This document shows positions 7,085-17,173 of a stretch of 64,000 nt of DNA, piece after piece. A program made the translations under genes and the position numbers. The first letter of the stretch is position 1. Every line of letters starts with the position of its first letter. Below the pieces are notes generated by a model. The model ran no database searches. It was not told the DNA's origin and was given only the letters and a program-made list of their open reading frames with translations. Source of the DNA: Ancylomarina subtilis (GTDB lineage Bacteria; Bacteroidota; Bacteroidia; Bacteroidales; Marinifilaceae); assembly GCF_004217115.1 (NCBI RefSeq), contig NZ_SHKN01000001.1:1739781-1803780 (forward strand), read 5' to 3'.

Positions 7085-9886
7085 CTACTTAACACCAAAA
7101 AGAAGTGAATAGATAATTAGAGCAATTAATAGAAATCCAATAAACAGGAATAAGAAACCAAAGAGTTTAACAGATCGACTTCTTTCCTTTGTGATTTCCA
7201 TTTCAACAATTTGTTCTTTCAACTTACCTGAACTCTTGAGTTCTTGATAATCTCTTGGCCGATCTTTCTTATAGTCTTCGAGCAAAACATGCCCTGTAAA
7301 GATCACCGTATCCATTGGAAATGATTCGGGACGGAAATGGGTATTAAAGAAATGAATGGTAAAAATGAAACCCACGGCTAGCAATGCTTCGTCGCTATGA
7401 ATGATTTGGGCAACATTGATCAACCATCCCGGTAGAAATTTGGTGAAAACTTCAGGGAACCACAACATTAAACCTGTAAAACCAATAATTGCAACGCCCC
7501 AAAAAACAGCAAAATAATCAAATTTTTCCCAATAGGTCCATCGTCCATATTCCGGACGCTTCCCTATTCCAATAAACCATTTTACACTTGCCCAAAAATC
7601 TTTAAGATCCTGGCGATTGAACATGAGAGAATGTCTACCAAATATAAAGGCAGACCACTTCATTCCCATTTTGCGCTTGTTCAGTAACAAACTATACAAA
7701 TGATAAACAAAGTAAGAAAATGTCACAACAGCCCCCATACGGTGCAAAATTCCTGCTGTCTCAACACCTCCCAATAAGTCAACCAGATATCTGGCCCATT
7801 GCATATTAGCAAATTTCAGCATCATTCCTGTTAAAGCCAAAATCACGAAACTTAGAATAACAAAGATGTGTGTGTATCGCTGACTATCGGTGAAACGTCG
7901 TATATAAACCGCCTTACCTTTGGGTTTATGCAGTTTCCGTTTCCTTCTCTCCCTTAAGGATTGAGGTAACCACAACAAGGTGTGCAGACCAAAGAATCCG
8001 AAAACAAAAATCAACAAGGAAGACATACTCCAAAAAGTGTAATATAAAACGGGGTATTCATCCCGATTATTATGAGTGGCATGCGTCAAAAAACCTGTAA
8101 ATCCCATATTGGCATCTTCATGACATTTCTGGCAAGTAGCTACTATATTGTTATAACCTACTGCAGAATTCGGATGTCTAACGTTCATATCAGAATGGGC
8201 TCCGTGACAATCGGAACAACGAGCAGCCTGTAAATAGCCAAGCTGATAAGCTTTTCCATGGTAGGTTTCCATATAAGTATCCGACAAACGCTTGTGACAG
8301 AGACCACATTGATGGGTGATTTCATGCATAAATTTATCCTTATCAATCTCGGATATCAGATGAGCCGAGTGACAGACCGTACACGTCGGGTATTTTTCCT
8401 TCCCTTTATCATTCACTATACTATGATCACTCTTGATGTAAGTATTGTAAATGCCCCTATGACAAGTCCCACAGGTTGCTGGTATATTTTTAGGGTAAAC
8501 CGAAGATCTTTCGTCACTATCTTTCAGCATAAAATGAGTGGTATGGCAATCGGTACAAACGGCACTCGACAAAAGCCCCTTTTTAATCATACCCTTACCA
8601 TGTACACTTGAAGAATAGTCGTGATAAGCATCCACTTCCTTAAGAGTCGTTTGCGCAATTGCCCTGCCATTTTCACGATGGCAACCTCCACAAAGTGCAG
8701 GTATGGAAAGACGATAAACAGGAGACGTTTCATCCTTTTTAGTTTTAATCAGATGCTTCCCATGACAATCTGTACAGTAAGGCGCAGATTCTTTCCCTTC
8801 GAGATGTGCGACGCCATGCCCACTTATGACATAAATCTCAGATATCTCCGCATGACAAGAAGAACAATCCACTTTACCAGCAGTCTCACAAGGTCGTTTC
8901 TTTCTGGCAGAAACATCGGAGTGGCATTTCACACAGGTAATATTGTTGTGGGCTGAACTTGTCAAAAGATTCACATCAACCTGGAGAGGAATGGTATCCA
9001 AACCAACCACTTTATGTATTTCTTCCTTTTCGTGGCACTCCAGACATGAACGATCAGAAATTGTTTCAAGAATATTCTGGATACTAACAATATGAGGCGG
9101 ATGACAATCGGTACAAGCTGGAATGGCCCCCGGTCTTTTCTCCCACTGTTCTTCGTTTATCACCTTGGTATGGACCTGTTCGATTCTTGCATGGCATTTC
9201 ATACAGGTTGCAGCAATATTATTGAGTGAAATGCTGGAATGTCGGTTCGTGTGAGGTAAAATCAAATGATTCCCGTGGCAATTGTTACAGGTAGCTGTCA
9301 CAATCAGACCACTCTTATACAGCCCCTTACCATGAATACTCTGACTGTAATTTTCTAAAATATTATGCTCGGTAATTTTATAAGTTCGGGTCACAGGAGC
9401 ACCTTCGCGATGGCACTTTCCACAAAGAATGGGAATGTTCATTTTATAAGTCCGACTATCAGGATTAGAATGGGACAAAATATCATGCCATCCATGACAT
9501 TCCCTGCAATCGGGAGCATATCTTGCGTTTCGGGCAAGAGCTTTACCATGAACCCCCTCTTTAAATTTAGCCATAGCCTCTTCATGACAAGTCCCACAGT
9601 CTACAGCTTTCATTTTTGCGGGATGTGGCCAATCATCCCCAACAGCTGCTTCAGGATGACACGAAATACAGGTCACATCCTTATGAATGGATTTAAGTAA
9701 GAGCGGATGATCAACCCAAACCGATTGTTTTTTAACATTCCCTTCTCTAACAATATAAGGATCGTCATGACACATCATACAGGTTTCGTCATCCTGGGCA
9801 ATAAGATGTAGGCTACTGAAGAGAGCCAGTAGAAAGATAAGAATCCAAATGAAGCCTTTAAGTTTGATGAGATAGGAATCATCCAT
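7085..9886 (-). CDS. 19-haem c-type cytochrome fused to a membrane cytochrome b domain
   Basis: The 933-residue protein begins with a signal/anchor helix (residues 11-30, FIWILIFLLALFSSLHLIAQ). It then carries 19 CxxCH haem c sites from CMMCH (about 36) to CQKCH (near 600), with extra conserved histidines (GVHGK, SIHGKG, SVHGKG) as likely distal ligands. The haem block is built from internal repeats (C..CH-GWH/GNH/GKH-...-NIPALCG-CH). The last 300 residues contain five or six membrane helices with histidines suited to two haems b (LHRMG, YHLYS, IIHSDEA, IHFFNTHFR), like FdhI or thiosulfate-reductase b subunits. The likely role is moving electrons between membrane quinol and periplasmic or extracellular carriers. 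The partner is unknown and there is no neighbouring reductase. Confidence 0.85.
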   Translation of the reverse strand: MDDSYLIKLKGFIWILIFLLALFSSLHLIAQDDETCMMCHDDPYIVREGNVKKQSVWVDHPLLLKSIHKDVTCISCHPEAAVGDDWPHPAKMKAVDCGTCHEEAMAKFKEGVHGKALARNARYAPDCRECHGWHDILSHSNPDSRTYKMNIPILCGKCHREGAPVTRTYKITEHNILENYSQSIHGKGLYKSGLIVTATCNNCHGNHLILPHTNRHSSISLNNIAATCMKCHARIEQVHTKVINEEQWEKRPGAIPACTDCHPPHIVSIQNILETISDRSCLECHEKEEIHKVVGLDTIPLQVDVNLLTSSAHNNITCVKCHSDVSARKKRPCETAGKVDCSSCHAEISEIYVISGHGVAHLEGKESAPYCTDCHGKHLIKTKKDETSPVYRLSIPALCGGCHRENGRAIAQTTLKEVDAYHDYSSSVHGKGMIKKGLLSSAVCTDCHTTHFMLKDSDERSSVYPKNIPATCGTCHRGIYNTYIKSDHSIVNDKGKEKYPTCTVCHSAHLISEIDKDKFMHEITHQCGLCHKRLSDTYMETYHGKAYQLGYLQAARCSDCHGAHSDMNVRHPNSAVGYNNIVATCQKCHEDANMGFTGFLTHATHNNRDEYPVLYYTFWSMSSLLIFVFGFFGLHTLLWLPQSLRERRKRKLHKPKGKAVYIRRFTDSQRYTHIFVILSFVILALTGMMLKFANMQWARYLVDLLGGVETAGILHRMGAVVTFSYFVYHLYSLLLNKRKMGMKWSAFIFGRHSLMFNRQDLKDFWASVKWFIGIGKRPEYGRWTYWEKFDYFAVFWGVAIIGFTGLMLWFPEVFTKFLPGWLINVAQIIHSDEALLAVGFIFTIHFFNTHFRPESFPMDTVIFTGHVLLEDYKKDRPRDYQELKSSGKLKEQIVEMEITKERSRSVKLFGFLFLFIGFLLIALIIYSLLFGVK

Positions 9887-10085
9887 ATCGAAGGAAATAA
9901 TAGCTATTAAACTTATTTCCTAACTAAGTTAATGACTATTCAAATGAAATAAAAAAAAGTGTGGGATTAATTCCACGCAAATGAAAATAGATATTCATAT
10001 TTTAATATCTCGGATTTAAAACATTTCAATTAATATTTCAAAAAACTCCCTTAAATTTTCACACACTTTATCTTTCGTTAGGTTG

Positions 10086-11240
10086 TTATTTATGATTTGG
10101 TTTTATTTTAATATTGTGAGATAATGATTTTCTGTATATCCTTGCAATTTCAAGATATTTATCTAACTTTTCCTTTATAATCTTTAAATTATCATTGACT
10201 CTTCTAATCGATTTCAATAAATTATTCTTGTTTATTTTTAAGGTTGAAGAAGAATTCTTAACCTGCTCTAAGTGAGAAAGCGCTAAATTTAATTCTCCTT
10301 CAATATTGTCAAGCATCTTTTTTATTTCTGAATCACTTTTATATGGCAAGTAGTATTTGTTTTGATAATCGATATATTCGTTTAACAAATGTACTCCCTC
10401 GCTATAATACTTTAAAGCTAAGTTATACTGCCCTTCATTTAGCTTATCATAATACTCTTTTATAGAAAAGTTCAGATGATTAAGATTATCTAAATCTAAA
10501 TAACTTGCTATTCCATTGGATTTTATTCTAATACTAGTATTTGTTAATCGCTGGATTTCATTCTGATTATCGAAAACTTTAAGAGTGTCAACAAAATTAA
10601 AAAACACCCTTTTTGGGGATTTAGATTTTCCTTTTTGAAACTCTCTTTTTGTAATTGGGTAATTCGAAAATTGCCACAAAGGATCAAAGGGAATATGGGT
10701 TTTTATAAAGCGGTCAGGTCTCACCATGAAATTATTATTATCTATTTCCTTTACAAAATGAAAATCTTTTATATAACCAGCACCCCAAGTTGGATCAGTC
10801 AAATACCATATTGAGTCAATCATTAAAGCACACCATGCATGTGGACTATAAAGTACTTGACTATATTTCTTTGTATACCCTGTAACAACATAGGTCCTGA
10901 TCCCTACTTTAGATGCAATAGCCGAATATAAATTCACATAATCACGGCAAACTCCTTTCCTAACCTTAAGAATATCTTCACTTTTCGAGCTTGAATTCAC
11001 AAACATATTATCACAATCATAATCAATATTTTTAGCTATCCAAAAGAAAATTGCTCTTGCCTTTTGCTTTTGTGTAAGAAATTTCAAGTTGACATAATTA
11101 GCAATATCTTGTACAGAAGAAGTTGAGGAATCAGAAATTTGAAGCATGGCTCTTTCAATAAAAGTAAACTTACCACTCTTCTGAGCTTTTAATACTAAAG
11201 GAGAACAAATTAGCAAAAGCAATAAAATATTTTTAAACAT
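10086..11240 (-). CDS. Secreted transglutaminase-like (kyphoscoliosis-peptidase type) protein
   Basis: The 384-residue protein has a signal peptide (MFKNILLLLLICSPLVLKAQ). Residues about 60-160 show the transglutaminase/protease-like core: helix QKARAIFFWIAKNIDYDC, nucleophile in KGVCRDYVNLYSAIASKVGI, catalytic His in SPHAWCAL and Asp in WYLTDPTWGAG. The C-terminal third is a charged helical, possibly coiled-coil region (about 260-370) ending in a lysine-rich tail. Family members act as peptidases or structural proteins; the substrate is unknown. Codon use is more AT-rich than its neighbours, which may mean a less conserved or acquired gene. It stands alone on the minus strand. Confidence 0.75.
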   Translation of the reverse strand: MFKNILLLLLICSPLVLKAQKSGKFTFIERAMLQISDSSTSSVQDIANYVNLKFLTQKQKARAIFFWIAKNIDYDCDNMFVNSSSKSEDILKVRKGVCRDYVNLYSAIASKVGIRTYVVTGYTKKYSQVLYSPHAWCALMIDSIWYLTDPTWGAGYIKDFHFVKEIDNNNFMVRPDRFIKTHIPFDPLWQFSNYPITKREFQKGKSKSPKRVFFNFVDTLKVFDNQNEIQRLTNTSIRIKSNGIASYLDLDNLNHLNFSIKEYYDKLNEGQYNLALKYYSEGVHLLNEYIDYQNKYYLPYKSDSEIKKMLDNIEGELNLALSHLEQVKNSSSTLKINKNNLLKSIRRVNDNLKIIKEKLDKYLEIARIYRKSLSHNIKIKPNHK

Positions 11241-11694
11241 CAGATTATATTTAGATAACTATTTAACTAAACTTATAAGGTCGTTTTTACATACTTTTAT
11301 AAACCAATCTTACTTGGGCTATGATGAAAGACAATCAAACAATATAAATCTAAATATTATCTTATTAATATATTTAAAGTGTTTGTTAAATAAGCTTAAA
11401 ATACAATATACATAATCACAGAACTCCCAATAGGTATTTGGTGTGAGTAAAATGCTATCCAGTCTATTAATAATTTAAATCATAACAGAGACAGGGATCA
11501 TCCCCAGACAATCAAATTTGAGAGTCTGCTTTTATACTCTCATGAGAAATCATAGAACCAATAGCACTCATATCCAACTTCGATAAACCAATAAACCTGG
11601 AGCATCAGCCACTTTCGCGTCCATACTCCAGGTTATCACGATAGAGACTTTAGGCTCTATTAGTAGTTATCCAAACCCTAACTTATAATAGTCC
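11241..11694 (-). other. Intergenic region without a gene
   Basis: These 454 bases are AT-rich with no convincing ORF. They hold a 9-bp inverted repeat (11594-11602 with 11626-11634, AACCTGGAG/CTCCAGGTT, 23-base loop) and a smaller one near 11521-11541 (GAGAGT/ACTCTC). Neither has a U-run, so they are not typical terminators. They could be RNA hairpins at the end of the DPP IV transcript. Confidence 0.4.
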
Positions 11695-13881
11695 CTATTT
11701 CAAATTCTCATTTAAAAAGTCAGTCATCATTCCATAAAGGTGCAAACGAGTTTTACCTCCATAAATACCATGATTTCGATTGGTGTATAAGTGCATTTGG
11801 AATTTCTTGTTGTTCTGAACCAATTCTTCAGCTAACTCAAGACTGTTCTGCAAGTGCACGTTATCGTCTGATGTCCCGTGGATCAATAGGAATTTTCCCT
11901 TCAGCTGATCGGCAAAAGAAATCGGTGCATACTTATCGTAGCCTTCAGAATTTTCCTGTGGTGTGCGAAGGTAACGTTCCGAATAAATGCTATCGTAGTA
12001 ACGGTAAGTGGTTACAGGCGCTACAGCAATTCCCGCCGAAAAAACATCGGCTCCGCGGAACATACAAAGCGAGGACATTTGACCACCAAAACTCCAGCCG
12101 AACACACCGATTTTACTACCATCAATATAATCCAAACCAGCCATATATTTACCGGTTTCTATCAAGTCTATAGCTTCCAAATTCTGAATTTGCATATAAG
12201 TACATTTCTTAAAAGCTTCCCCGCGAGCACCTGTTCCTCGATTATCAACACAAACCACCACGAAACCTTCCTGAGCCAAATATTCGAACCACTCAAAACG
12301 GTAACGATCTAAAACACGCTGCGATCCCGGACCTCCATAGAAAGTCAATAGTGCAGGGTAATTCTTCGAAGCATCAAAGTTCGTGGGCTTAATCATAAAG
12401 GCATTCAATTCCACATCTTCAGAAGTTTTAAATGAAAAGAACTCTCGTTGTGGTAATTGATAAGCGGCCATTTTCATTTTCAAGTCTGCATTATCTTCAA
12501 GCACACGAATTTGCTTGCCTTTGGCATTGTGTAAAGTCACCAAAGTTGGTGTCTTGGTATTCGAAAAATAATTGATGTAATATTTGAATCCTTTGCTGAA
12601 AACAGCCGAATTCGTTCCGACATCTGTACTCATTTTTCGGGTGCGTTTTCCTTTTATATCAACCGAATAAATCTCACGTTGCAGAGGCGAAACGGCTGCA
12701 GCCTGGTAATAAAAAAGCTTGTGCGCCTCGTCATAACCCAGGAACTGAGTTACATCCCAATCTCCACTGGTAATTTGGCGCTTAAAATGGCCCTCTATAT
12801 CGTAAAGGTAAATGTGATTGAAACCCAATTTCTCACTCGTTAAAATGATCGATTTTCCATCCTCAGTAAAAGTCAAATCGTCGTTCACATCAATCCAAGC
12901 CTTATTCTTCTCTTCGTAGATCAACTTGGTCTCACCCGTTTGGGCATTTGCAAACAAGAGTTCGTAATGGTTTTGATGACGATTCATGCGAACCAGACTC
13001 AACACTTCAGGATTGCGTGTCCATTTGATTCTGGGAATGTACTGATCGGTCTCCTCACCCACATTCATCGTCTTAATTTTATCCGAAGCCAAATCATAAA
13101 CATGAATACTCACCACTGAGTTATCTTCACCCGCCTTGGGGTATTTAAAGGTGTAGTTTTCGGGATATAAGGCATTGGCTTTCTTCTCCGGGTATCTGCC
13201 TTTAAAAACAGTCATATTAAACTGTTTCACACGAGATTCATCGAAACGCATAAAAGCAATACGCTTGCCATCGGGAGACCATTGAAAACCTTTACTAAAA
13301 GAGAACTCTTCTTCGTAAACCCAATCTGGTGAGCCATTGATAATGTGATTGTATTTGCCATCAAAGGTGAATTGTTTCTCCTTATTGCTCTTCAAATCTT
13401 TAATAAATAAATTATTCTCTCGAAAGAAACAAACCTGATCGCCTGCAGGTGAAAAATCAGCCAACTGCTGACGTCCTGAAGATAGTGCCTCTAGTTTCTT
13501 ATTCTCTCTGTCGTAAACAAAAAATTCAGCCGAATAAGAATGTCGATAAATATTGATTCGATTACTTGCCAGCAAAAGTTTCTTCTCATCTGATGAAAAT
13601 TGGTAACTATCAATTCGCTTAATCTTCGAATTGTCAATTGTTGACAGATCAAATAAAACTTCTATCAGTTTTCCGGTAGCATAAGCATATTTTTCAACAC
13701 GTTGCCCATTTTTCAAAATGGTGTAATGCAAGCCATCGTTCATCGAACGCAAACCATAAACCGATTGAGCATTAAACGTTCCGTTTAAAGTCACATCTTC
13801 CAATGTGAAGAGTTTGTCACCATTTTGCGCTCCTGCAATAAATGCAATCAGCAATAAAGGAATTATGAGTAATCGTTTCAT
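11695..13881 (-). CDS. Dipeptidyl peptidase IV family (S9B) secreted serine protease
   Basis: The protein is 728 residues from ATG 13879-13881. The longer frame begins with TTG and adds 18 residues before a clear signal peptide (MKRLLIIPLLLIAFIAGAQ), so the internal ATG is preferred. The N-terminal eight-bladed propeller carries DWVYEEEF, the S9B glutamate motif that grips the substrate amino terminus. The C-terminal alpha/beta hydrolase has GWSFGG (Ser597), HGTSDDNVH (Asp672) and NRNHGI (His704). It should cleave X-Pro or X-Ala dipeptides from peptides in the periplasm. It lies 94 bases downstream of the hydroxyproline dehydratase gene on the same strand, so coexpression to use proline/hydroxyproline-rich peptides is plausible but inferred. 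Confidence 0.93.
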   Translation of the reverse strand: MKRLLIIPLLLIAFIAGAQNGDKLFTLEDVTLNGTFNAQSVYGLRSMNDGLHYTILKNGQRVEKYAYATGKLIEVLFDLSTIDNSKIKRIDSYQFSSDEKKLLLASNRINIYRHSYSAEFFVYDRENKKLEALSSGRQQLADFSPAGDQVCFFRENNLFIKDLKSNKEKQFTFDGKYNHIINGSPDWVYEEEFSFSKGFQWSPDGKRIAFMRFDESRVKQFNMTVFKGRYPEKKANALYPENYTFKYPKAGEDNSVVSIHVYDLASDKIKTMNVGEETDQYIPRIKWTRNPEVLSLVRMNRHQNHYELLFANAQTGETKLIYEEKNKAWIDVNDDLTFTEDGKSIILTSEKLGFNHIYLYDIEGHFKRQITSGDWDVTQFLGYDEAHKLFYYQAAAVSPLQREIYSVDIKGKRTRKMSTDVGTNSAVFSKGFKYYINYFSNTKTPTLVTLHNAKGKQIRVLEDNADLKMKMAAYQLPQREFFSFKTSEDVELNAFMIKPTNFDASKNYPALLTFYGGPGSQRVLDRYRFEWFEYLAQEGFVVVCVDNRGTGARGEAFKKCTYMQIQNLEAIDLIETGKYMAGLDYIDGSKIGVFGWSFGGQMSSLCMFRGADVFSAGIAVAPVTTYRYYDSIYSERYLRTPQENSEGYDKYAPISFADQLKGKFLLIHGTSDDNVHLQNSLELAEELVQNNKKFQMHLYTNRNHGIYGGKTRLHLYGMMTDFLNENLK

Positions 13882-13975
13882 ATATAAGGTTAAAATTATA
13901 AGTTTAAAATAGTTGAACTGCCTACAAAGAAGCAATCCAACTATTTACCAAACTAAAAACTAATTGAGTTGATGT

Positions 13976-16339
13976 TTAAAATTCTGTGTGTTCATTACGG
14001 CGGATAATTTCGTTCTGAAGATCCTCCCCCAAATCGTTAAAATAATCGCTGTATCCTGCTACACGCACAATCAGATCTTTATACGATTCCGGATTTTTCT
14101 GTGCATCGCGAAGGGTATCGGCACTGACCACATTGAATTGAATGTGATGTCCATCCATGCGGAAATATGAACGAACTAAATTCATAACCTGAGTAATACC
14201 AGCTTCATCCTCCATAAACTGAGGACTGAACTTTTGATTCAATAGGGTTCCTCCGGTACGAAGATGATCAATCTTTGCAGCTGATTTCACCACTGCAGTT
14301 GGGCCTTTGGTATCGGCACCCTGATAAGGAGAAATCCCTTCGGAAAGTGGCATTTCGTCCAAACGTCCGTCGGCTGTAGCCCCCATGATATTTCCAAAGT
14401 AAACATGGCAAGTCGTCGGAAGCATATTGATACGAAAAACGCCCCCTTTTGCAGTGGATCTGCCGTTTATCACCTCGTAAAAGGTTTCAAAAATATCAAT
14501 AGCTAGATCATCAGCATAATCGTCGTCGTTACCATATTTGGGTGTCTTATAAATCAAATCACTACGCAACTGATCGTACCCCTCAAAATTGGCATCCATC
14601 GCTTTTTTCAATTCAGTCAGACTCAGCATCTTCTTTTCGAAAACATTCAATTTAATGGAAGCCAACATGTCACTCAAACTGCCCAGGCCTACCCCTTGAA
14701 CGTATGAGGTGTTATAGCGAGCACCGCCTGCATTATAGTCTTTCCCTTTACTGATACAATCGTCAACCAAAACCGAAAGGAAGGGCACTGGCAAGTAAGT
14801 GGCATACAAACGCTCAATTACATTATTACCTCTCAGCTTGATATCGGCAAAATATTTCACCTGCTTTTGCCAGGCAGCAAATAGCTCTTCATAAGAACTG
14901 AAACTTGACAATTCGCCCGTTTGTAAACCAATCAATTTACCCTTACGAGGATCAACACCATTATTCATGGTCACTTCAAGAATTTTAGCCAAATTAAAGT
15001 AACCACTCAAACTGTAATTCTCAGTTCCAAAAGCACCCGTTTCAACACAACCAGAACAGCCACCATTACGCGCATCTTCGATACTTTTCCCTTGACGTAA
15101 CATCTCCTGAATAATTGCATCGGTATTGAAAATTGAAGGCTGACCAAAACCTGTTTTCACAATTCGAAGGGCACGCTTGATAAAGCGATCCGGATTTTTC
15201 TTGCTCAACTGAACCATCGAACTTGGTTGCAAGAGACGCATCTCTTCAATCACATTCAACAGAACGTATGACATCTCGTTCACCGCATCAGATCCATCCT
15301 CCTTTAAACCTCCAAGATTGATCAAACAGAAATCGGTATAGGTATTACTTTCTTTAGCCGTCACACCCATTTTAGGTGGTGCGGGATGGTTATTGAATTT
15401 GATCCAGAAAGCATGCAGTAATTCATACATGTTATCCTCCGATAATTCTCCAGACTTCACTTCCTTCTCGTAAAATGGCAACAAGTGCTGATCCAATCGA
15501 CCTGGATTAAAGGAATCCCAAGGGTTAAGCTCTGAAATCACACCCAAATGTATAAACCAGTAATGCTGTAATGCCTCGTGCATGGTTTGTGGTGCATGTG
15601 CTGGTACCCGGCGACAAACCTTAGCCATCTGCTCCAGTTCTGCTTTTCTCACAGCATCCTTTTCTGCTTTAGCCAAGCCCTCCAATTCTTCAGCATGACG
15701 TTCTGCAAAATGGATAATCCCATCGCAAACAATATCCATTGCTTTCAGCTCTTCCTGCTTATCGTAAGCCTCATTGTCCTTGAAAAAATCCAAAGCCTCA
15801 ATTGCTTTAGCAATATCCTTTTTTACATCAATAAAACCTCTTTGAAACATTTTTTTACCCAAAACCGTATGCCCGGGAGCACGCTGCTCCTGAAACTCAG
15901 TAAAAATACCAGACTCATAAGCATTCAACCACTCAGGAGTCATATTGCCAATCAGTTTGTCACGATTGGTTTTGCCGGTCCAGAAAGGGATGATGCTTTC
16001 CTCATAAACTTTGAATGTTTCCTCATCCACCTTGAAAGACACTTTTTCTCTTTCGTTCAATATTTTAAGATCATCCAGAGAGTGAATGCAAATTTCAGGA
16101 TAAGTTGGGCAAGCTTTGGGAGCAGGTCCACGCTCACCAACAATCAGTTCATTGGGATTGATACAGATCGTTTTATTAGCAAAAAAATGTTGGAAAGAAA
16201 GAGCACGTTTCACTGGAGTAGAAACCATTTGTGCCTCATCTGATTTATAAAATTCGGTCATTAACAAAGCACGCTCAGGCGATATGCAGTTGATTGCATT
16301 TAAACTTTGTTCTCTTAGTTTTTGTATTCTTGTGTTCAT
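13976..16339 (-). CDS. hypD: Glycyl radical trans-4-hydroxy-L-proline dehydratase (HypD type)
   Basis: The 787-residue glycyl radical enzyme has its radical glycine in RVAGYSDYF (G762). The catalytic pair is in GGCSGCVETG (C431 and E433), and an acid sits in ELNPWDSF (D275). These positions are each three less than C434, E436 and G765 as I recall them for Clostridioides difficile HypD, whose sequence also shares KTPKYGNDDDYAD, MLPTTCH and SEGISP. HypD removes water from trans-4-hydroxyproline to give pyrroline-5-carboxylate. The 'CVE' motif separates it from glycerol and choline dehydratases and from pyruvate formate-lyase. No P5C reductase is adjacent. The activase is 39 bases upstream. Oxygen sensitivity of the family implies growth without oxygen. 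Confidence 0.88.
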   Translation of the reverse strand: MNTRIQKLREQSLNAINCISPERALLMTEFYKSDEAQMVSTPVKRALSFQHFFANKTICINPNELIVGERGPAPKACPTYPEICIHSLDDLKILNEREKVSFKVDEETFKVYEESIIPFWTGKTNRDKLIGNMTPEWLNAYESGIFTEFQEQRAPGHTVLGKKMFQRGFIDVKKDIAKAIEALDFFKDNEAYDKQEELKAMDIVCDGIIHFAERHAEELEGLAKAEKDAVRKAELEQMAKVCRRVPAHAPQTMHEALQHYWFIHLGVISELNPWDSFNPGRLDQHLLPFYEKEVKSGELSEDNMYELLHAFWIKFNNHPAPPKMGVTAKESNTYTDFCLINLGGLKEDGSDAVNEMSYVLLNVIEEMRLLQPSSMVQLSKKNPDRFIKRALRIVKTGFGQPSIFNTDAIIQEMLRQGKSIEDARNGGCSGCVETGAFGTENYSLSGYFNLAKILEVTMNNGVDPRKGKLIGLQTGELSSFSSYEELFAAWQKQVKYFADIKLRGNNVIERLYATYLPVPFLSVLVDDCISKGKDYNAGGARYNTSYVQGVGLGSLSDMLASIKLNVFEKKMLSLTELKKAMDANFEGYDQLRSDLIYKTPKYGNDDDYADDLAIDIFETFYEVINGRSTAKGGVFRINMLPTTCHVYFGNIMGATADGRLDEMPLSEGISPYQGADTKGPTAVVKSAAKIDHLRTGGTLLNQKFSPQFMEDEAGITQVMNLVRSYFRMDGHHIQFNVVSADTLRDAQKNPESYKDLIVRVAGYSDYFNDLGEDLQNEIIRRNEHTEF

Positions 16340-16378
16340 GATTTTGTTTCATTAATAATTGACAATTATCAATTGTTT

Positions 16379-17173
16379 TCAACCTCCTACTTTCACTTTA
16401 TACCCTTCAGCTTTAAAAACATCCTGTACCCAAACAGTGTCTTCTTCCATCAGAGATGGGATATCGGGCATTAAACTCTCTATACCAAAACGTCGAAACT
16501 TATCCTGTCCGGTTCGGTGATAGGGTAGAATATGAAATTCAGGTTTATTGGCTAATTCATTCAGAAAGTCAAGCATTAAATTGATATTCTCTTTCGAATC
16601 GTTATAACCAGGAATCATCGGGAAACGAATAATAATTTTCGTGCCTTTTTCCGACAGGTACTTCAGGTTATCAAGAATCAATTTATTGGAGACTCCAGTA
16701 TTTTTCTGGTGTTCGGCATCAAGCATGTGCTTCAGGTCGAAAAGGAAAAGATCCACATTGTCAGCTATACGATCAATCTTGTCCTTTGATGCATAAGCTG
16801 TAGTATCCAAAGCGGTGTGGATTTCTCTTTCTTTACAGGCTTTAAGTATGGCCTCAAGAAAATCAATCTGCATCAATGGCTCTCCACCACTGAATGTTAC
16901 GCCTCCACCCGATTCGTCAAAAAAGAGTTGATCATTTTCTATTTCAGAAATCAATTGGTCAAGCGTATAGACTTTGCCAATTTCCGACTCATCGACGACT
17001 TCAATATCCCCCAGACGATTGTTTCGACAAATTGACTCAACACCTGCCTTATAGGATTCCGGGTTATGGCACCAGATGCAACGCAAAGGACAGCCCTTAA
17101 AAAAAACTGAGGTCCGAATCCCCGGTCCATCATGCACGGCATAACGTTTAATATCAAATACAATGGCTTGCAT
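16379..17173 (-). CDS. hypE: Glycyl radical enzyme activase (radical SAM; HypE/PflA type)
   Basis: The 264-residue radical SAM protein has the cluster motif CPLRCIWC (CX3CX2C) after VHDGPGIRTSVFFKGC, and FSGGEPLMQ for SAM binding. It abstracts the glycine hydrogen of its partner, here surely the HypD-type enzyme whose gene begins 39 bases downstream. Most dehydratase activases carry an insert with two more ferredoxin-like clusters (CX2CX2CX3C twice). The matching stretch here (ESICRNNRLGDIEVVDESE) has a single cysteine, so the auxiliary clusters are missing, as in PflA. The frame opens with TTG; ATG at 17171-17173 (MQAIVFDIKRYAVHDGPG) matches the family start, with ATG 17189-17191 as an alternative. 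Confidence 0.88.
   Translation of the reverse strand: MQAIVFDIKRYAVHDGPGIRTSVFFKGCPLRCIWCHNPESYKAGVESICRNNRLGDIEVVDESEIGKVYTLDQLISEIENDQLFFDESGGGVTFSGGEPLMQIDFLEAILKACKEREIHTALDTTAYASKDKIDRIADNVDLFLFDLKHMLDAEHQKNTGVSNKLILDNLKYLSEKGTKIIIRFPMIPGYNDSKENINLMLDFLNELANKPEFHILPYHRTGQDKFRRFGIESLMPDIPSLMEEDTVWVQDVFKAEGYKVKVGG

Noticed and set aside
6904-7098. 64-codon minus-strand ORF between the KamA-like and multihaem genes
   Set aside because: It overlaps the 3' end of the cytochrome gene, has no family features and ends right at the next gene; most likely chance.
11594-11634. 9-bp inverted repeat as a terminator
   Set aside because: There is no U-run and the loop is 23 bases, so termination is not supported.
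13882-13935. N-terminal extension of the DPP IV gene
   Set aside because: It begins with TTG and would bury a clear signal peptide; the ATG at 13881 is better.
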